DNA from: an uncultured Prevotellaceae bacterium
GTDB lineage: Bacteria > Bacteroidota > Bacteroidia > Bacteroidales > Bacteroidaceae
Direction of reading: 5' to 3'
DNA length: 34,148 nt
NCBI GenBank assembly: GCA_902769705.1
Contig: CACXPX010000033.1
Span: 1 to 34,148 of the forward strand
Shown here: positions 17,001 to 23,642 of the stretch, piece after piece
Layout of the letters: every line of letters starts with the position of its first letter
Numbering within the stretch: the first letter of the stretch is position 1
The notes under the pieces: model-generated
Database searches by the model: none
What the model was told of the DNA's origin: nothing
The model's input: the letters and a program-made list of their open reading frames with translations, nothing else
Program-made: the position numbers and the translations under genes

Positions 17001-18177
17001 CGAATGCAATCCACAGGTTGCCGTTACGGTCTTGAATGAATGAGCTGACATCCTCGCAATCGCCAGTGGAAACAATATCGAAACTGGGAAAATTCATATC
17101 GGTAAAAGCGACACCAAGTTTCGCCGACCCTACCCACATCGTGTTATTGTCGTCGAGATAGAGGCAAGTGATGTGGCTGCTTCGTGGGGTGAATGCTTTC
17201 GTGTTCGATATTCTGGTGTATTTCCCATCGCGATAGTCAAAGACAAAGATTCCCGCATCGCCAGTTCCCACCCATAGGTTTCCATCGTTGTCTTCAGCAA
17301 TGACGTTGACCAGCACATCCCCCATCTGTTTGAGTTCTGCCGGTTGCGTCCATTGGCGTGTTTTAAGGGAAAACACCCATTGGGTTCCAGATGGCGAGTG
17401 GGCATTGTAAACCCACAGATTGAGATTGTTGTCGAGATACACGCGGCTGTCCCTGTCGCTAAAAGGATGGGCTGCGTTGAGTGATGATTGTTGAGTGTCG
17501 AGCGAAGAATTGGACAGAGATGTGAGAGGCGAAAGACGTTGAGTGTTGGACTCCACTTGGAAAATCTTATAGTCGGCATTAACAACAATGGTGTTTCCGT
17601 TTTTCGATACGATATGCGTGATGGGCGACTTGCTGTGGTTGGGGATGCTGAATAGTTTATGCTGGGAATAATCGTAATGGAACAACCCGTATTCGGTGGT
17701 TACCCACAAGTTGTGGCGGTCGTCGACATAAAACAATTTCATGGTTCCTTTCACGCCGAGCTTGGCAAGTTGCTCCATTCCGTTCTTCTTCCAGGTGCCG
17801 ATGCCACGCGAGAAGGTGAACAATTCGTCCATAGTGACCATCCACAGCGTGGAGTCGGCTGTTTCCCTGACGGCGTAAACATCGTTGGAATGCCCACCCA
17901 TCTGCAGGGGCATATAGTTGCGGAAACTGTATCCATCGTATCGGCTGACACCGTTGATGGTGGAGAACCAAACGTAACCATAACTGTCGCGCAGGATATT
18001 CCTGATAAAATTGTCGGACAGCCCATTTTTGACGTTGAGGGCGTGAAAGGCTTGAGAGGCTTGAGGAGAAACACCTGTGCTGACACCGCCCAAAAAGGGA
18101 ACGGCAGCAATTGTGCTGCTCACGTTTGAAAGAAGAGCGCAGAGTGTCCAGATTGTGATGGTCCGTAGAATCTTCAT
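14092..18177 (-). CDS. Hybrid two-component system regulator (HTCS)
   Basis: 1361 residues. Signal/anchor at 1-25. The periplasmic sensor (about 40-795) is built of many beta-propeller blades of the Reg_prop type (GLSDNFIRNILRDSYGYVWF, DNDGNLWVGTGDAG and similar) and ends in a Y_Y_Y domain (YLYRFKGEENWETAP). One membrane helix lies at about 800-820. The HisKA domain carries the phospho-acceptor H858 in FTNISHDLKTPL. The HATPase has an N-box (NLLSNAFKYN, about 968-977), DTGIGV and GSGLGLHIVKQY. A receiver domain starts near 1108 with phospho-acceptor D1159 in VVSDVMMPVMDG. An AraC-type DNA-binding domain occupies about 1253-1358. This class senses glycan fragments in the periplasm and activates utilisation genes. 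It is first in the operon with its probable targets. Ser/Pro-rich linker before the receiver (about 1083-1106). Confidence 0.97.
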   Translation of the reverse strand: MKILRTITIWTLCALLSNVSSTIAAVPFLGGVSTGVSPQASQAFHALNVKNGLSDNFIRNILRDSYGYVWFSTINGVSRYDGYSFRNYMPLQMGGHSNDVYAVRETADSTLWMVTMDELFTFSRGIGTWKKNGMEQLAKLGVKGTMKLFYVDDRHNLWVTTEYGLFHYDYSQHKLFSIPNHSKSPITHIVSKNGNTIVVNADYKIFQVESNTQRLSPLTSLSNSSLDTQQSSLNAAHPFSDRDSRVYLDNNLNLWVYNAHSPSGTQWVFSLKTRQWTQPAELKQMGDVLVNVIAEDNDGNLWVGTGDAGIFVFDYRDGKYTRISNTKAFTPRSSHITCLYLDDNNTMWVGSAKLGVAFTDMNFPSFDIVSTGDCEDVSSFIQDRNGNLWIAFDGAGIIRKSTTGEVTHFSALRGQLPSNIVTSFTLLPDGTLLMGTYGSGIAKFDGSRFTPVYTQHPNLKYVKAMSVDTHGNLWVATVDKGVVKVSPNGNVANYTTSNSPLVSNGTLCLATDSLSDIIYIGTSMGVSAYDIKKQQFIKNQQLQQLEGSYVSSLMICNHNWLWIGSRNGLWVYMPSEKAIRHYTTNEGMSHNTVRALVNSGNNVWASTDDGLTCISQHPTANTPSLTPDNTVILPFIHSDGLGNVVFSNNAAITTSDGSALLGCYSGYVCIRPDNYITHYPKLHLQYTDFRINGVRPEPSDSSAVLVRFASSDSSLPSVLLRHNDRVGISVSAMVPSLSNKIKYLYRFKGEENWETAPDHILYFPSLSPGNHVLQVKALLPGLMESDVAEIQIKVQPPFYLSNLAIFLYLLLAAAIVWFLISLMRRRQKRELAMKQLELNLEKYQMEEEKIRFFTNISHDLKTPLTLVVAPLEKIRASNLPAAIRTEIDVAWRNARQLHDLVLQLLDFRRLDVGREKLHLKHGDIVGFVRQTVQAFDYYAMHKQITLQLNLPPASVEIDFDEDKMRRIITNLLSNAFKYNTENGTVSVALSIAATGDSKLLKLSVADTGIGVIDKQHIFDRFVQERPQSADATSPSPYAQEQEGSGLGLHIVKQYVNMMEGTIHVADNRPKGTVFTVTIPVKPSYTSLEPSSTASREPSPASHESLPDKPTILVVDDNLDARQFLQRSLEDAYHVLLAANGKEALHLLAQTDHVNIVVSDVMMPVMDGIALFRQIKGDIRFSHIPVILLTAKSSEENIVAGLEEGADDYITKPFSLAVLRLRIQKILDWTQRAHSSVASGLEIKPSDITVSSLDEELISHAITLIEAHMHDANYSVQQLSSDVGMTRGHLYKKLMAITGKSPLEFVRIVKLKRGKSLLDQGKTNISEVADMVGFSPKQFAHYFKQMYGDTPSEYLKKQRQQP

Positions 18178-18197
18178 GCTTTTTTAGGTTTGCCTAA

Positions 18198-18205
18198 CAA
18201 AAGTA
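18198..18205 (-). promoter_or_regulatory. Candidate -7 element of the HTCS operon
   Basis: The minus strand reads TACTTTTG, matching TAnnTTTG, about 20 bases before the ATG at 18177. No good -33 element is seen, which would suit an activator-dependent promoter. Confidence 0.45.
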
Positions 18206-18214
18206 GTTAAAAAT

Positions 18215-18237
18215 CCGTCTACTTGGCTTATAGACGG
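18215..18237. promoter_or_regulatory. Inverted repeat upstream of HTCS, possible bidirectional terminator or operator
   Basis: CCGTCTA (18215-18221) and TAGACGG (18231-18237) flank a 9-base loop. On the minus strand it is followed by ATTTTTAAC, on the plus strand by GTTTTATTT, so it could stop read-through in both directions just before the HTCS promoter. It also sits where the -33 region would be, so an operator is the alternative. Confidence 0.5.
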
Positions 18238-18277
18238 GTTTTATTTGCTGCTGCAATAGTTTTTTTTAACTTTTGAT

Positions 18278-18311
18278 ATCCCGTTTGTATCTATTTCCAT
18301 CCCGAATGTAT
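18278..18311. promoter_or_regulatory. Direct repeat with 21-bp spacing, candidate HTCS/AraC operator
   Basis: ATCCCGTTTGTAT (18278-18290) and ATCCCGAATGTAT (18299-18311) match at 11 of 13 positions and are offset by exactly 21 bp, two helical turns. AraC-family domains bind such direct repeats. It lies about 100 bp upstream of the HTCS start. A weak third half-site may start at 18321 (ATCTCG). Confidence 0.5.
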
Positions 18312-18372
18312 TGAGGATACATCTCGGAACAAATCGAATATAATTCGGCTTTAAAGAAAAAAGAATTGTTTG

Positions 18373-18380
18373 TAATTTTG
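18373..18380 (+). promoter_or_regulatory. -7 element of a candidate plus-strand small RNA
   Basis: TAATTTTG, within TTTGTAATTTTGCA, fits TAnnTTTG on the plus strand. No plus-strand gene follows before the terminator at 18515-18546. The -33 region reads CTTTAAAG, not a clear TTTG. Confidence 0.45.
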
Positions 18381-18386
18381 CAAACG

Positions 18387-18546
18387 AAACCAAGAGAGGG
18401 ATTCTTTAGACACAAAAACAATAAATATATATTAATCATTATTATATTTAGGTATTTAGTTTATTTTTTTACTCAATGAGTTCGTGATGAACTTGATTGC
18501 AGATACATGATGGAGAAGGCTTGGATACGTCCAGGCCTTCTTTTAT
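18387..18546 (+). ncRNA. Candidate small RNA, about 160 nt
   Basis: A promoter-like element at 18373-18380 and a strong intrinsic terminator at 18515-18546 bracket DNA with no ORF longer than a few codons (the best is MNLIADT from 18487). Visible structure between them is modest: an AT-rich region at about 18418-18475 and a short hairpin AGTTC...GAACT near 18479-18493. I cannot match it to a known RNA family. It lies divergent to the HTCS operon and could be a separate regulatory RNA or a relic of a lost gene's leader. Confidence 0.35.
18515..18546 (+). terminator. Strong intrinsic terminator, plus strand
   Basis: GAAGGCTTGGA (18515-18525) pairs with TCCAGGCCTTC (18530-18540) over 11 bp with one G-U pair and a TACG loop, followed by TTTTATT. 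It has no T-run in the minus direction. It ends 2-3 bases before the 22-bp array begins. Confidence 0.75.
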
Positions 18547-18548
18547 TG

Positions 18549-18834
18549 TATGCTTTGAAACAGGCACTTGCCGCATATGAATTCTTCATTAGTATGCTTT
18601 AGTGTAGGAAAATAATTTATTTTACTGAGGAAAATAATTTATTTTACTGAGGAAAATAATTTATTTTATCGAGTAAAATAATTTATTTTACATTGCAAAA
18701 TAATTTATTTTACTTTACCAAACGATACCTATAACAACGTCAAAGGGCATCTTTGACGACATTAGAGGATAGCTTTGACAACATTAAAAGATGTCTTTGA
18801 CAATGCCAAAGGAGATTTCTGATGCACAGAGAGG
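18549..18834 (+). repeat. 22-bp tandem array, locus 2 (13 units in register)
   Basis: Dividing the DNA into 22-bp blocks from 18549 gives 13 blocks without any indel. Block 1 starts TATGCTTTGA, block 3 TATGCTTTAGTG; blocks 4-8 each start ATTTATTTTA; blocks 10-12 carry CTTTGAC at positions 5-11 and end in (A/T)(A/T)AGAGG-like sequence. Across the boundaries of blocks 3-8 an invariant 16-base core AAAATAATTTATTTTA occurs five times (18609, 18631, 18653, 18675, 18697) with 6-base variable spacers. A 14th degenerate block may run to 18856. No ORF. Confidence 0.85.
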
Positions 18835-18862
18835 GCGTTTTTTACTCGCGTGCGAATTACTT

Positions 18863-19297
18863 TTAACTCGTTGGTTTCCAAAGGAAAAGGCCTTCTGAAG
18901 CAGCCAAAGGACGAACCAGTTGCAAGACTTCTTCATTTGGGTTGTAGAGAGTGATGTAGAGGTCGTCGCCGTTGATGGCCAGCATCGTGTCTTGAGATTC
19001 CATCAACACGAACAGCGGTTTTCTGTCATTCACCCACTTTTCCAATGTTTGCGGGGCAGGATTGTTCACCCATTCGCCAGAGGAGTGAAACACGAGAAAG
19101 TCTTCGTAGCAGTTCAGTTTTGTCAAGATATGGACGAACTTCTGAAGGAGAAGTCCATATTGCGGTTCGCTCAGATAGTAGTTTTCTATGCTGAAGTACT
19201 GTCCTCGGCTGTTTTCGGGCACTTGCTTGGGCAAAAAGTCGATTACCCAATACGGTTTTTCCAAATATTTGTCAATCAATTCTTCGTTGTCACTCAT
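18863..19297 (-). CDS. Conserved hypothetical protein, cytoplasmic
   Basis: 144 residues from the ATG at 19297 (MSDNEELIDKYLEKPYWVID); the open frame extends to 19399 but the extra N-terminus is basic and unlike a signal peptide. No membrane segment or known catalytic motif. The sequence alternates acidic and aromatic stretches (YWVIDFLPKQVP, FLVFHSSGEWVNN, LYITLYNPNEE) and ends GLFLWKPTS, consistent with a small alpha/beta soluble protein. I do not recognise the function. It stands alone on the minus strand, divergent from dsbD, and the 22-bp array ends shortly after its stop. Confidence 0.75.
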   Translation of the reverse strand: MSDNEELIDKYLEKPYWVIDFLPKQVPENSRGQYFSIENYYLSEPQYGLLLQKFVHILTKLNCYEDFLVFHSSGEWVNNPAPQTLEKWVNDRKPLFVLMESQDTMLAINGDDLYITLYNPNEEVLQLVRPLAASEGLFLWKPTS

Positions 19298-19449
19298 GTC
19301 GGCGCTTTTGGTAAATTGTTTTCTAAAATAACGTGAGAAGGCCGTTTTTAGTGTTGACGCAATTGTAAAAAAGAGGACGTTTTGCGTGGGGAGAGACATT
19401 AGTTGTCAACTTTTCGGATAAAGAATGAGGCTGTTTTGCAATTTTTCAT

Positions 19450-19457
19450 TAACTTTG
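19450..19457 (+). promoter_or_regulatory. -7 element of the dsbD promoter
   Basis: TAACTTTG matches TAnnTTTG. Predicted start is near 19463, a leader of about 53 nt before the ATG pair at 19517/19520. Confidence 0.65.
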
Positions 19458-19516
19458 CACGCACGCAAAACAATCATGAGTTAACAGAAAACAAAATAAA
19501 AAACCGACATACACTA

Positions 19517-21637
19517 ATGATGAAAAGACTATACTTAATAATGGTAATGCTGCTTCCGGCATTACTGGTTGGCGCCCAGATGATGGACCCTGTGCATTTC
19601 TCCTCTGACTTGAAGATGGGGAAAGGAGCAGAGGGCGAGGTGGTGTTCACGGCCAAAATAGATCCAGGATGGCACGTGTATTCCACCGATTTGGGCTCCG
19701 ACGGCCCTATCTCCGCCACTTTCAACGTGGTGAAGATGGACGGTGTGGAACTGGTGGGCAAACTGAAACCGGCTGGCAGAGCCATCAAGAAGTTCGACCC
19801 CATGTTCGATAAAGAACTGTCGTATTTCGAAGGCTCGGCTCAGTTTGTGCAGAAAGTGCGCTTCACGAAGCCCGAATACACATTAGATTGCTATCTGGAA
19901 TATGGCGCATGCAGCGATGTGGCTTGTCTGCCGCCCTCTTCGGTGGAACTGAAGAAGAGCGGAAAGGTTGCCATTGAGCCGAAGGAAGAGGCTGACAACA
20001 AAAAGCAAGAAGACAGCGCTGCGCCCGATGCCACAAAAAAAAACGATGAAGAAAACGACAAGAATCAAGCAGAGGCCGACAGTCTCTTGAAAAGTGATAA
20101 TACAGGAGCTCAAGGCGACTCGACCGTCGCTGCACTGAGTACGCCGTCAGCCGCCGCTGCAGAAAGTCTTTGGGAGTCGTCGGTGGATGAACTTCGTGCA
20201 CTGGGCGGCTCCGACAGCATAGCCAACCACAATCTGCTCTACATCCTCCTCATGGGATTTGTCGGAGGGTTGCTGGCAGTACTGATGCCCTGCATCTGGC
20301 CTGTGATACCGATGACCGTCAGTTTTTTCCTGAAACGGGCGAAGAGCGATAAGAAGCGAGGCATTCGCGACGCCTTTATCTATGGAGCAAGCATCATCGT
20401 CATCTATCTCGCGCTGGGGTTGCTGGTCACAGCACTCTTCGGAAGCGACACGCTAAATGCGATGTCAACAAACGCCATATTCAACATTTTCCTTTTCTTG
20501 TTGTTAGTGGTGTTTGCCCTGTCGTTCTTCGGATGGTTCGAAATCAAGTTGCCCGACCGTTGGGCAAATGCCGTTGACTCAAAGGCTTCGCAAACGAGTG
20601 GGTTGCTGAGCATCTTCCTCATGGCCTTCACCCTCGTGTTGGTGTCGTTTTCTTGCACAGCTCCCATCGTGGGTTTGCTGTTAGTAGAGACCGCCACAAG
20701 TGGCAACTGGCTGGCTCCGGCACTGGGTATGTTTGGATTTGCCCTAGCGTTGGCATTGCCTTTCACACTCTTTGCGCTGTTTCCCTCGTGGTTGAAACAA
20801 GCACCCAAGTCAGGCACATGGATGAACACGCTGAAGGTGGTGTTGGGCTTCATTGAATTGGCTTTCGCCCTGAAGTTCTTCTCCGTAGCCGACTTGGCTT
20901 ATGGCTGGCATCTAATGGACCGCGAAGTGTTCCTGTCACTTTGGATTGTCATCTTCTTCTTGTTGGGCGCATATCTTGTTGGTTGGCTGAAATTCCCAAG
21001 CGATGTGGTGCCTGAAGGGGATGGAGAGAAAGGCGGCTGGAAACCTATGCCGGTGCTCTGCATCATGGGTGGACTCGTGTCTATGGCGTTCGCCATATAT
21101 ATGATTCCTGGTTTGTGGGGCGCTCCCTGCAAGGCTGTCAGCGCTTTTGCCCCACCCATGAACACGCAAGACTTCAATCTGAACACGAAGACGGTTGAGG
21201 CGAAATACACCCATTACGAAGAAGGAATGGCTGCAGCTGCCGCCCAAGGCAAACCGGTGCTGATTGACTTCACGGGCTTTGGATGCGTGAATTGCCGAAA
21301 AATGGAGGCATCGGTGTGGACCGACCCGCGTGTGGCCGACAGACTGAATGACGATTTCGTGCTCATCTCCCTTTTCGTTGACGACAAGACACCGCTGCCA
21401 AAACCTTTAGAGGTGACAGGGGTAAATGGCGAGAAGCGCGTTTTGCGTAGCGTTGGAGCAAAGTGGAGTTGGCTGCAAAGTCAAAAGTTCGGTGCCAATG
21501 CACAACCCTTCTACGTTATCGTCGACGGAGCTACGGGGCGCCCATTGGTTGGAAGTCGTGGCTATAGCGAAGACATCAGCGGTTTCCTGGACTTTCTTCA
21601 GCAAGGAACTGAAGCGTATGGGAAAATTAAAGATTAA
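19517..21637 (+). CDS. dsbD: DsbD-like protein-disulfide reductase
   Basis: 706 residues. Signal peptide about 1-20. The N-terminal DsbD alpha-type domain (about 22-150) holds the C132/C137 pair in YGACSDVACLPP. A charged, low-complexity linker (about 155-215) follows. The membrane domain (about 240-535) has eight or so helices with the electron-relay cysteines C259 (LMPCIWPVIP) and C380 (FSCTAPIVG). A C-terminal thioredoxin-like domain (about 565-700) has the active site GCVNC (C590, C593). The protein carries electrons from cytoplasmic thioredoxin to periplasmic thiols. Start chosen at the first of two adjacent ATGs (19517, 19520) because both follow the promoter and precede a clean signal peptide; the frame open to 19403 crosses the promoter. 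The exact 11-mer ACATACACTAA overlaps the start codon. Confidence 0.93.
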   Translation: MMKRLYLIMVMLLPALLVGAQMMDPVHFSSDLKMGKGAEGEVVFTAKIDPGWHVYSTDLGSDGPISATFNVVKMDGVELVGKLKPAGRAIKKFDPMFDKELSYFEGSAQFVQKVRFTKPEYTLDCYLEYGACSDVACLPPSSVELKKSGKVAIEPKEEADNKKQEDSAAPDATKKNDEENDKNQAEADSLLKSDNTGAQGDSTVAALSTPSAAAAESLWESSVDELRALGGSDSIANHNLLYILLMGFVGGLLAVLMPCIWPVIPMTVSFFLKRAKSDKKRGIRDAFIYGASIIVIYLALGLLVTALFGSDTLNAMSTNAIFNIFLFLLLVVFALSFFGWFEIKLPDRWANAVDSKASQTSGLLSIFLMAFTLVLVSFSCTAPIVGLLLVETATSGNWLAPALGMFGFALALALPFTLFALFPSWLKQAPKSGTWMNTLKVVLGFIELAFALKFFSVADLAYGWHLMDREVFLSLWIVIFFLLGAYLVGWLKFPSDVVPEGDGEKGGWKPMPVLCIMGGLVSMAFAIYMIPGLWGAPCKAVSAFAPPMNTQDFNLNTKTVEAKYTHYEEGMAAAAAQGKPVLIDFTGFGCVNCRKMEASVWTDPRVADRLNDDFVLISLFVDDKTPLPKPLEVTGVNGEKRVLRSVGAKWSWLQSQKFGANAQPFYVIVDGATGRPLVGSRGYSEDISGFLDFLQQGTEAYGKIKD

Positions 21638-21684
21638 AAGAGATAATAAAGATATTAAAAGACTGTTTAAGATGTTGTGCAGAG

Positions 21685-21715
21685 TTGCACAAAAAGAAAT
21701 TAATGTGTATTTTTG
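21685..21715 (+). promoter_or_regulatory. Promoter of the exbB-exbD cluster
   Basis: TTG at 21685-21687 and TATTTTTG at 21708-21715 are separated by 20 bases, giving both consensus elements. Start near 21722, leader of about 23 nt. Confidence 0.7.
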
Positions 21716-21744
21716 CACATGAGAATTGATTATTGCAAAGAGAT

Positions 21745-22584
21745 ATGAAGAAACATCATTTAGCAAGAATATGGCTTCCGTTGGTTCTCGCCCTGATGGC
21801 GTGGTGCCCTTCGTTGACGCTGGCGCAGGAAAAGAGCGACACTTCGACGGTTCAGCAGATGGCAACCGACACCACCGACTTGGCTTTAGACGACAGTCTG
21901 TCCATTGTTTTCGATTCGGGAGCAGCTGCTGACGAAGCAGAAACCACAGGATTTCATCAGTCGTTGAAGAAGAAGTTCATCGAGGGAAATGCCGGTTTCA
22001 TGTCGTTGGTGGCATTGGCGTTGGTGCTAGGTTTGGCATTCTGCATCGAGCGCATCGTTTATTTAAGCCTGTCCGAGATTGACGCCAAGCGCTTCATGAG
22101 CGATTTGGAGGCGAAGGTTGCCGATGGCGATGTCGATGGTGCCAAGCAACAATGCCTGGAGACGCGTGGTCCTGTGGCAGCGATTTGCTATCAAGGTCTT
22201 TTGCGCATGGGCGACGACGTGAAGGATGTGGAGCGTTCGGTGTCGAGCTATGCCACCGTTCAGGCAGCCAACTTGGAGAAAGGCTGTTCATGGATAACAC
22301 TGATGATAGCGATGGCGCCGTCGTTGGGATTCCTGGGCACCGTCATCGGCATGGTGATGGCTTTCGACCGCATACAGCAAGTGGGCGATATCAACCCAAC
22401 CACTGTGGCAGCCGGTATGAAGGTCGCCTTGATAACCACCATCTTCGGTATCATCGTAGCCCTGATTTTGCAATTGTTCTATAACTACATTCTTTCGAAA
22501 ATCGAACATTTGGTCTCGCAAATGGAAGAGTCGTCCATCACCTTGCTGGATGTGGTGGCAAAGTATAGGCGGCCTTCAGCCTGA
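21745..22584 (+). CDS. exbB: MotA/TolQ/ExbB proton channel family protein
   Basis: 279 residues from the ATG at 21745 (MKKHHLARIW). An N-terminal hydrophobic segment (about 8-27) may be a signal peptide, as in many Bacteroidota ExbB proteins. Three helices form the family core: about 78-102 (FMSLVALALVLGLAFCIERI), about 180-205 (WITLMIAMAPSLGFLGTVIG) and about 222-250 (KVALITTIFGIIVALILQLF). APxLGFLGTVxGM is the ExbB/TolQ signature. With ExbD it uses the proton gradient to drive TonB. First gene of a four-gene cluster with its own promoter, 107 bp after dsbD. TolQ is an alternative name, but the two ExbD genes and the TonB-rich context favour ExbB. Confidence 0.92.
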   Translation: MKKHHLARIWLPLVLALMAWCPSLTLAQEKSDTSTVQQMATDTTDLALDDSLSIVFDSGAAADEAETTGFHQSLKKKFIEGNAGFMSLVALALVLGLAFCIERIVYLSLSEIDAKRFMSDLEAKVADGDVDGAKQQCLETRGPVAAICYQGLLRMGDDVKDVERSVSSYATVQAANLEKGCSWITLMIAMAPSLGFLGTVIGMVMAFDRIQQVGDINPTTVAAGMKVALITTIFGIIVALILQLFYNYILSKIEHLVSQMEESSITLLDVVAKYRRPSA

Positions 22585-22628
22585 ATGACAAATGATAAAG
22601 GACAAATAATAAAGGGGAGGAGAGAACA

Positions 22629-23120
22629 ATGAGGATGAAGACGGAGAAGATTTCGCGTTTGGTGCTCTATGGGCTCGTTGCCATCGTGCTGGTGGTGTTC
22701 GGCTTGTTCTTCATGATTGGATTCGACCATCCATATGTGGAGAACTCGAATTACAACGCCCCCGCGCTTACCGACTTGGTGCTGCTGTTGATGCTGCTAC
22801 TGGTTGTCGGCACAATAGGCGTGACGGCATGGGCAGCGTGGACTGCGCTGAAGAAGCGTGACAAGAGCAAAGCGTGGGACAACAATGTGCCTGTGCGCCG
22901 CATCTCTTACTCGGTCATTTTGGGTGTGCTGCTGCTCATGGTGTTAGCATTCTTGCTGGGTTCTTCGTCCACGATGTTTGTGAACGGGAAACCCTATGCT
23001 GACACTTTCTGGCTGAAGACAGCCGACATGTTCATCATCTCCAGCATTGTGCTGCTGGTTGTGGCAGCGGTGGTCGTGATATTTGGCGCCACCCGTTATT
23101 ATAGGAGGAAGGAGAAATGA
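22629..23120 (+). CDS. Conserved membrane protein of the exbB-exbD cluster
   Basis: 163 residues with four predicted membrane helices: about 11-32, 46-70, 95-113 and 135-157. A short periplasmic loop follows helix 1 (FDHPYVENSNYNAPALTD) and a basic cytoplasmic loop lies between helices 2 and 3 (KKRDKSKAW). No named domain recognised. An unusually good purine-rich ribosome-binding sequence (GGGGAGGAGAG) precedes the ATG. Its stop overlaps the start of exbD by 4 bp (ATGA), so translation is coupled. Location between exbB and exbD suggests an accessory subunit of the proton channel. Confidence 0.85.
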   Translation: MRMKTEKISRLVLYGLVAIVLVVFGLFFMIGFDHPYVENSNYNAPALTDLVLLLMLLLVVGTIGVTAWAAWTALKKRDKSKAWDNNVPVRRISYSVILGVLLLMVLAFLLGSSSTMFVNGKPYADTFWLKTADMFIISSIVLLVVAAVVVIFGATRYYRRKEK

Positions 23121-23641
23121 TTAAACGACGCAAACATATTGTTCCGGCACTGAACACGACGTCAACAGCCGACATCTCGTTCATGCTTCTGATTTTCTTT
23201 CTGGTGGCATCGTCTATGGACGTCGACAAAGGGCTTCTGCGCCAACTCCCCCCTGCCGACACCAAGGAGGAACCGTTGGAGGTGGACGTGAGCAAAGAGC
23301 GGCTGATGGAACTGAAGATAACGGGCGACAACCAGCTGATGCTCGACGGGCAGCCCGTTGAAGTCAGTGGGTTGCGCAACCGCGTGGCAGAGTTCGTCTC
23401 TCGGGTGGGCAGCAAGCATCTCATTTCGATTGATGCCGACCCCAATTCTTCTTACGAAACCTACTTCAAGATGCAGAACGAGATTGTGGTGGCCTATGCG
23501 ATGGTACGCAATGAGCTTGCCAAACGCAAATTCGGACAGCCACTCTCACGTCTGACCAACGATAAACGTGATGAGGTGAAAGCGTTGTTGCCTCAGCGCA
23601 TTGCCGAGATTTACCATTCACCCTTAACGAAAGAGCCTTAG
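23117..23641 (+). CDS. exbD: Biopolymer transport protein ExbD/TolR (first copy)
   Basis: 174 residues: short basic cytoplasmic N-terminus, one membrane helix (about 18-36, ADISFMLLIFFLVASSMDV) starting with the conserved aspartate D19 that carries protons, then a periplasmic domain with the alternating strands typical of ExbD (LMELKITGDNQLMLDGQPVE, LISIDADPNSSYETYF). It forms the channel with ExbB. Starts inside the stop codon of the upstream membrane protein and ends 1 base before the second exbD. Confidence 0.92.
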   Translation: MIKRRKHIVPALNTTSTADISFMLLIFFLVASSMDVDKGLLRQLPPADTKEEPLEVDVSKERLMELKITGDNQLMLDGQPVEVSGLRNRVAEFVSRVGSKHLISIDADPNSSYETYFKMQNEIVVAYAMVRNELAKRKFGQPLSRLTNDKRDEVKALLPQRIAEIYHSPLTKEP

Positions 23642-23642
23642 T

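Noticed and set aside
18549-18834. Replication origin with iterons or oriC
   Set aside because: Twenty-two-bp repeats and AT-rich blocks resemble iterons, but no DnaA boxes, initiator gene or typical oriC neighbours are present.
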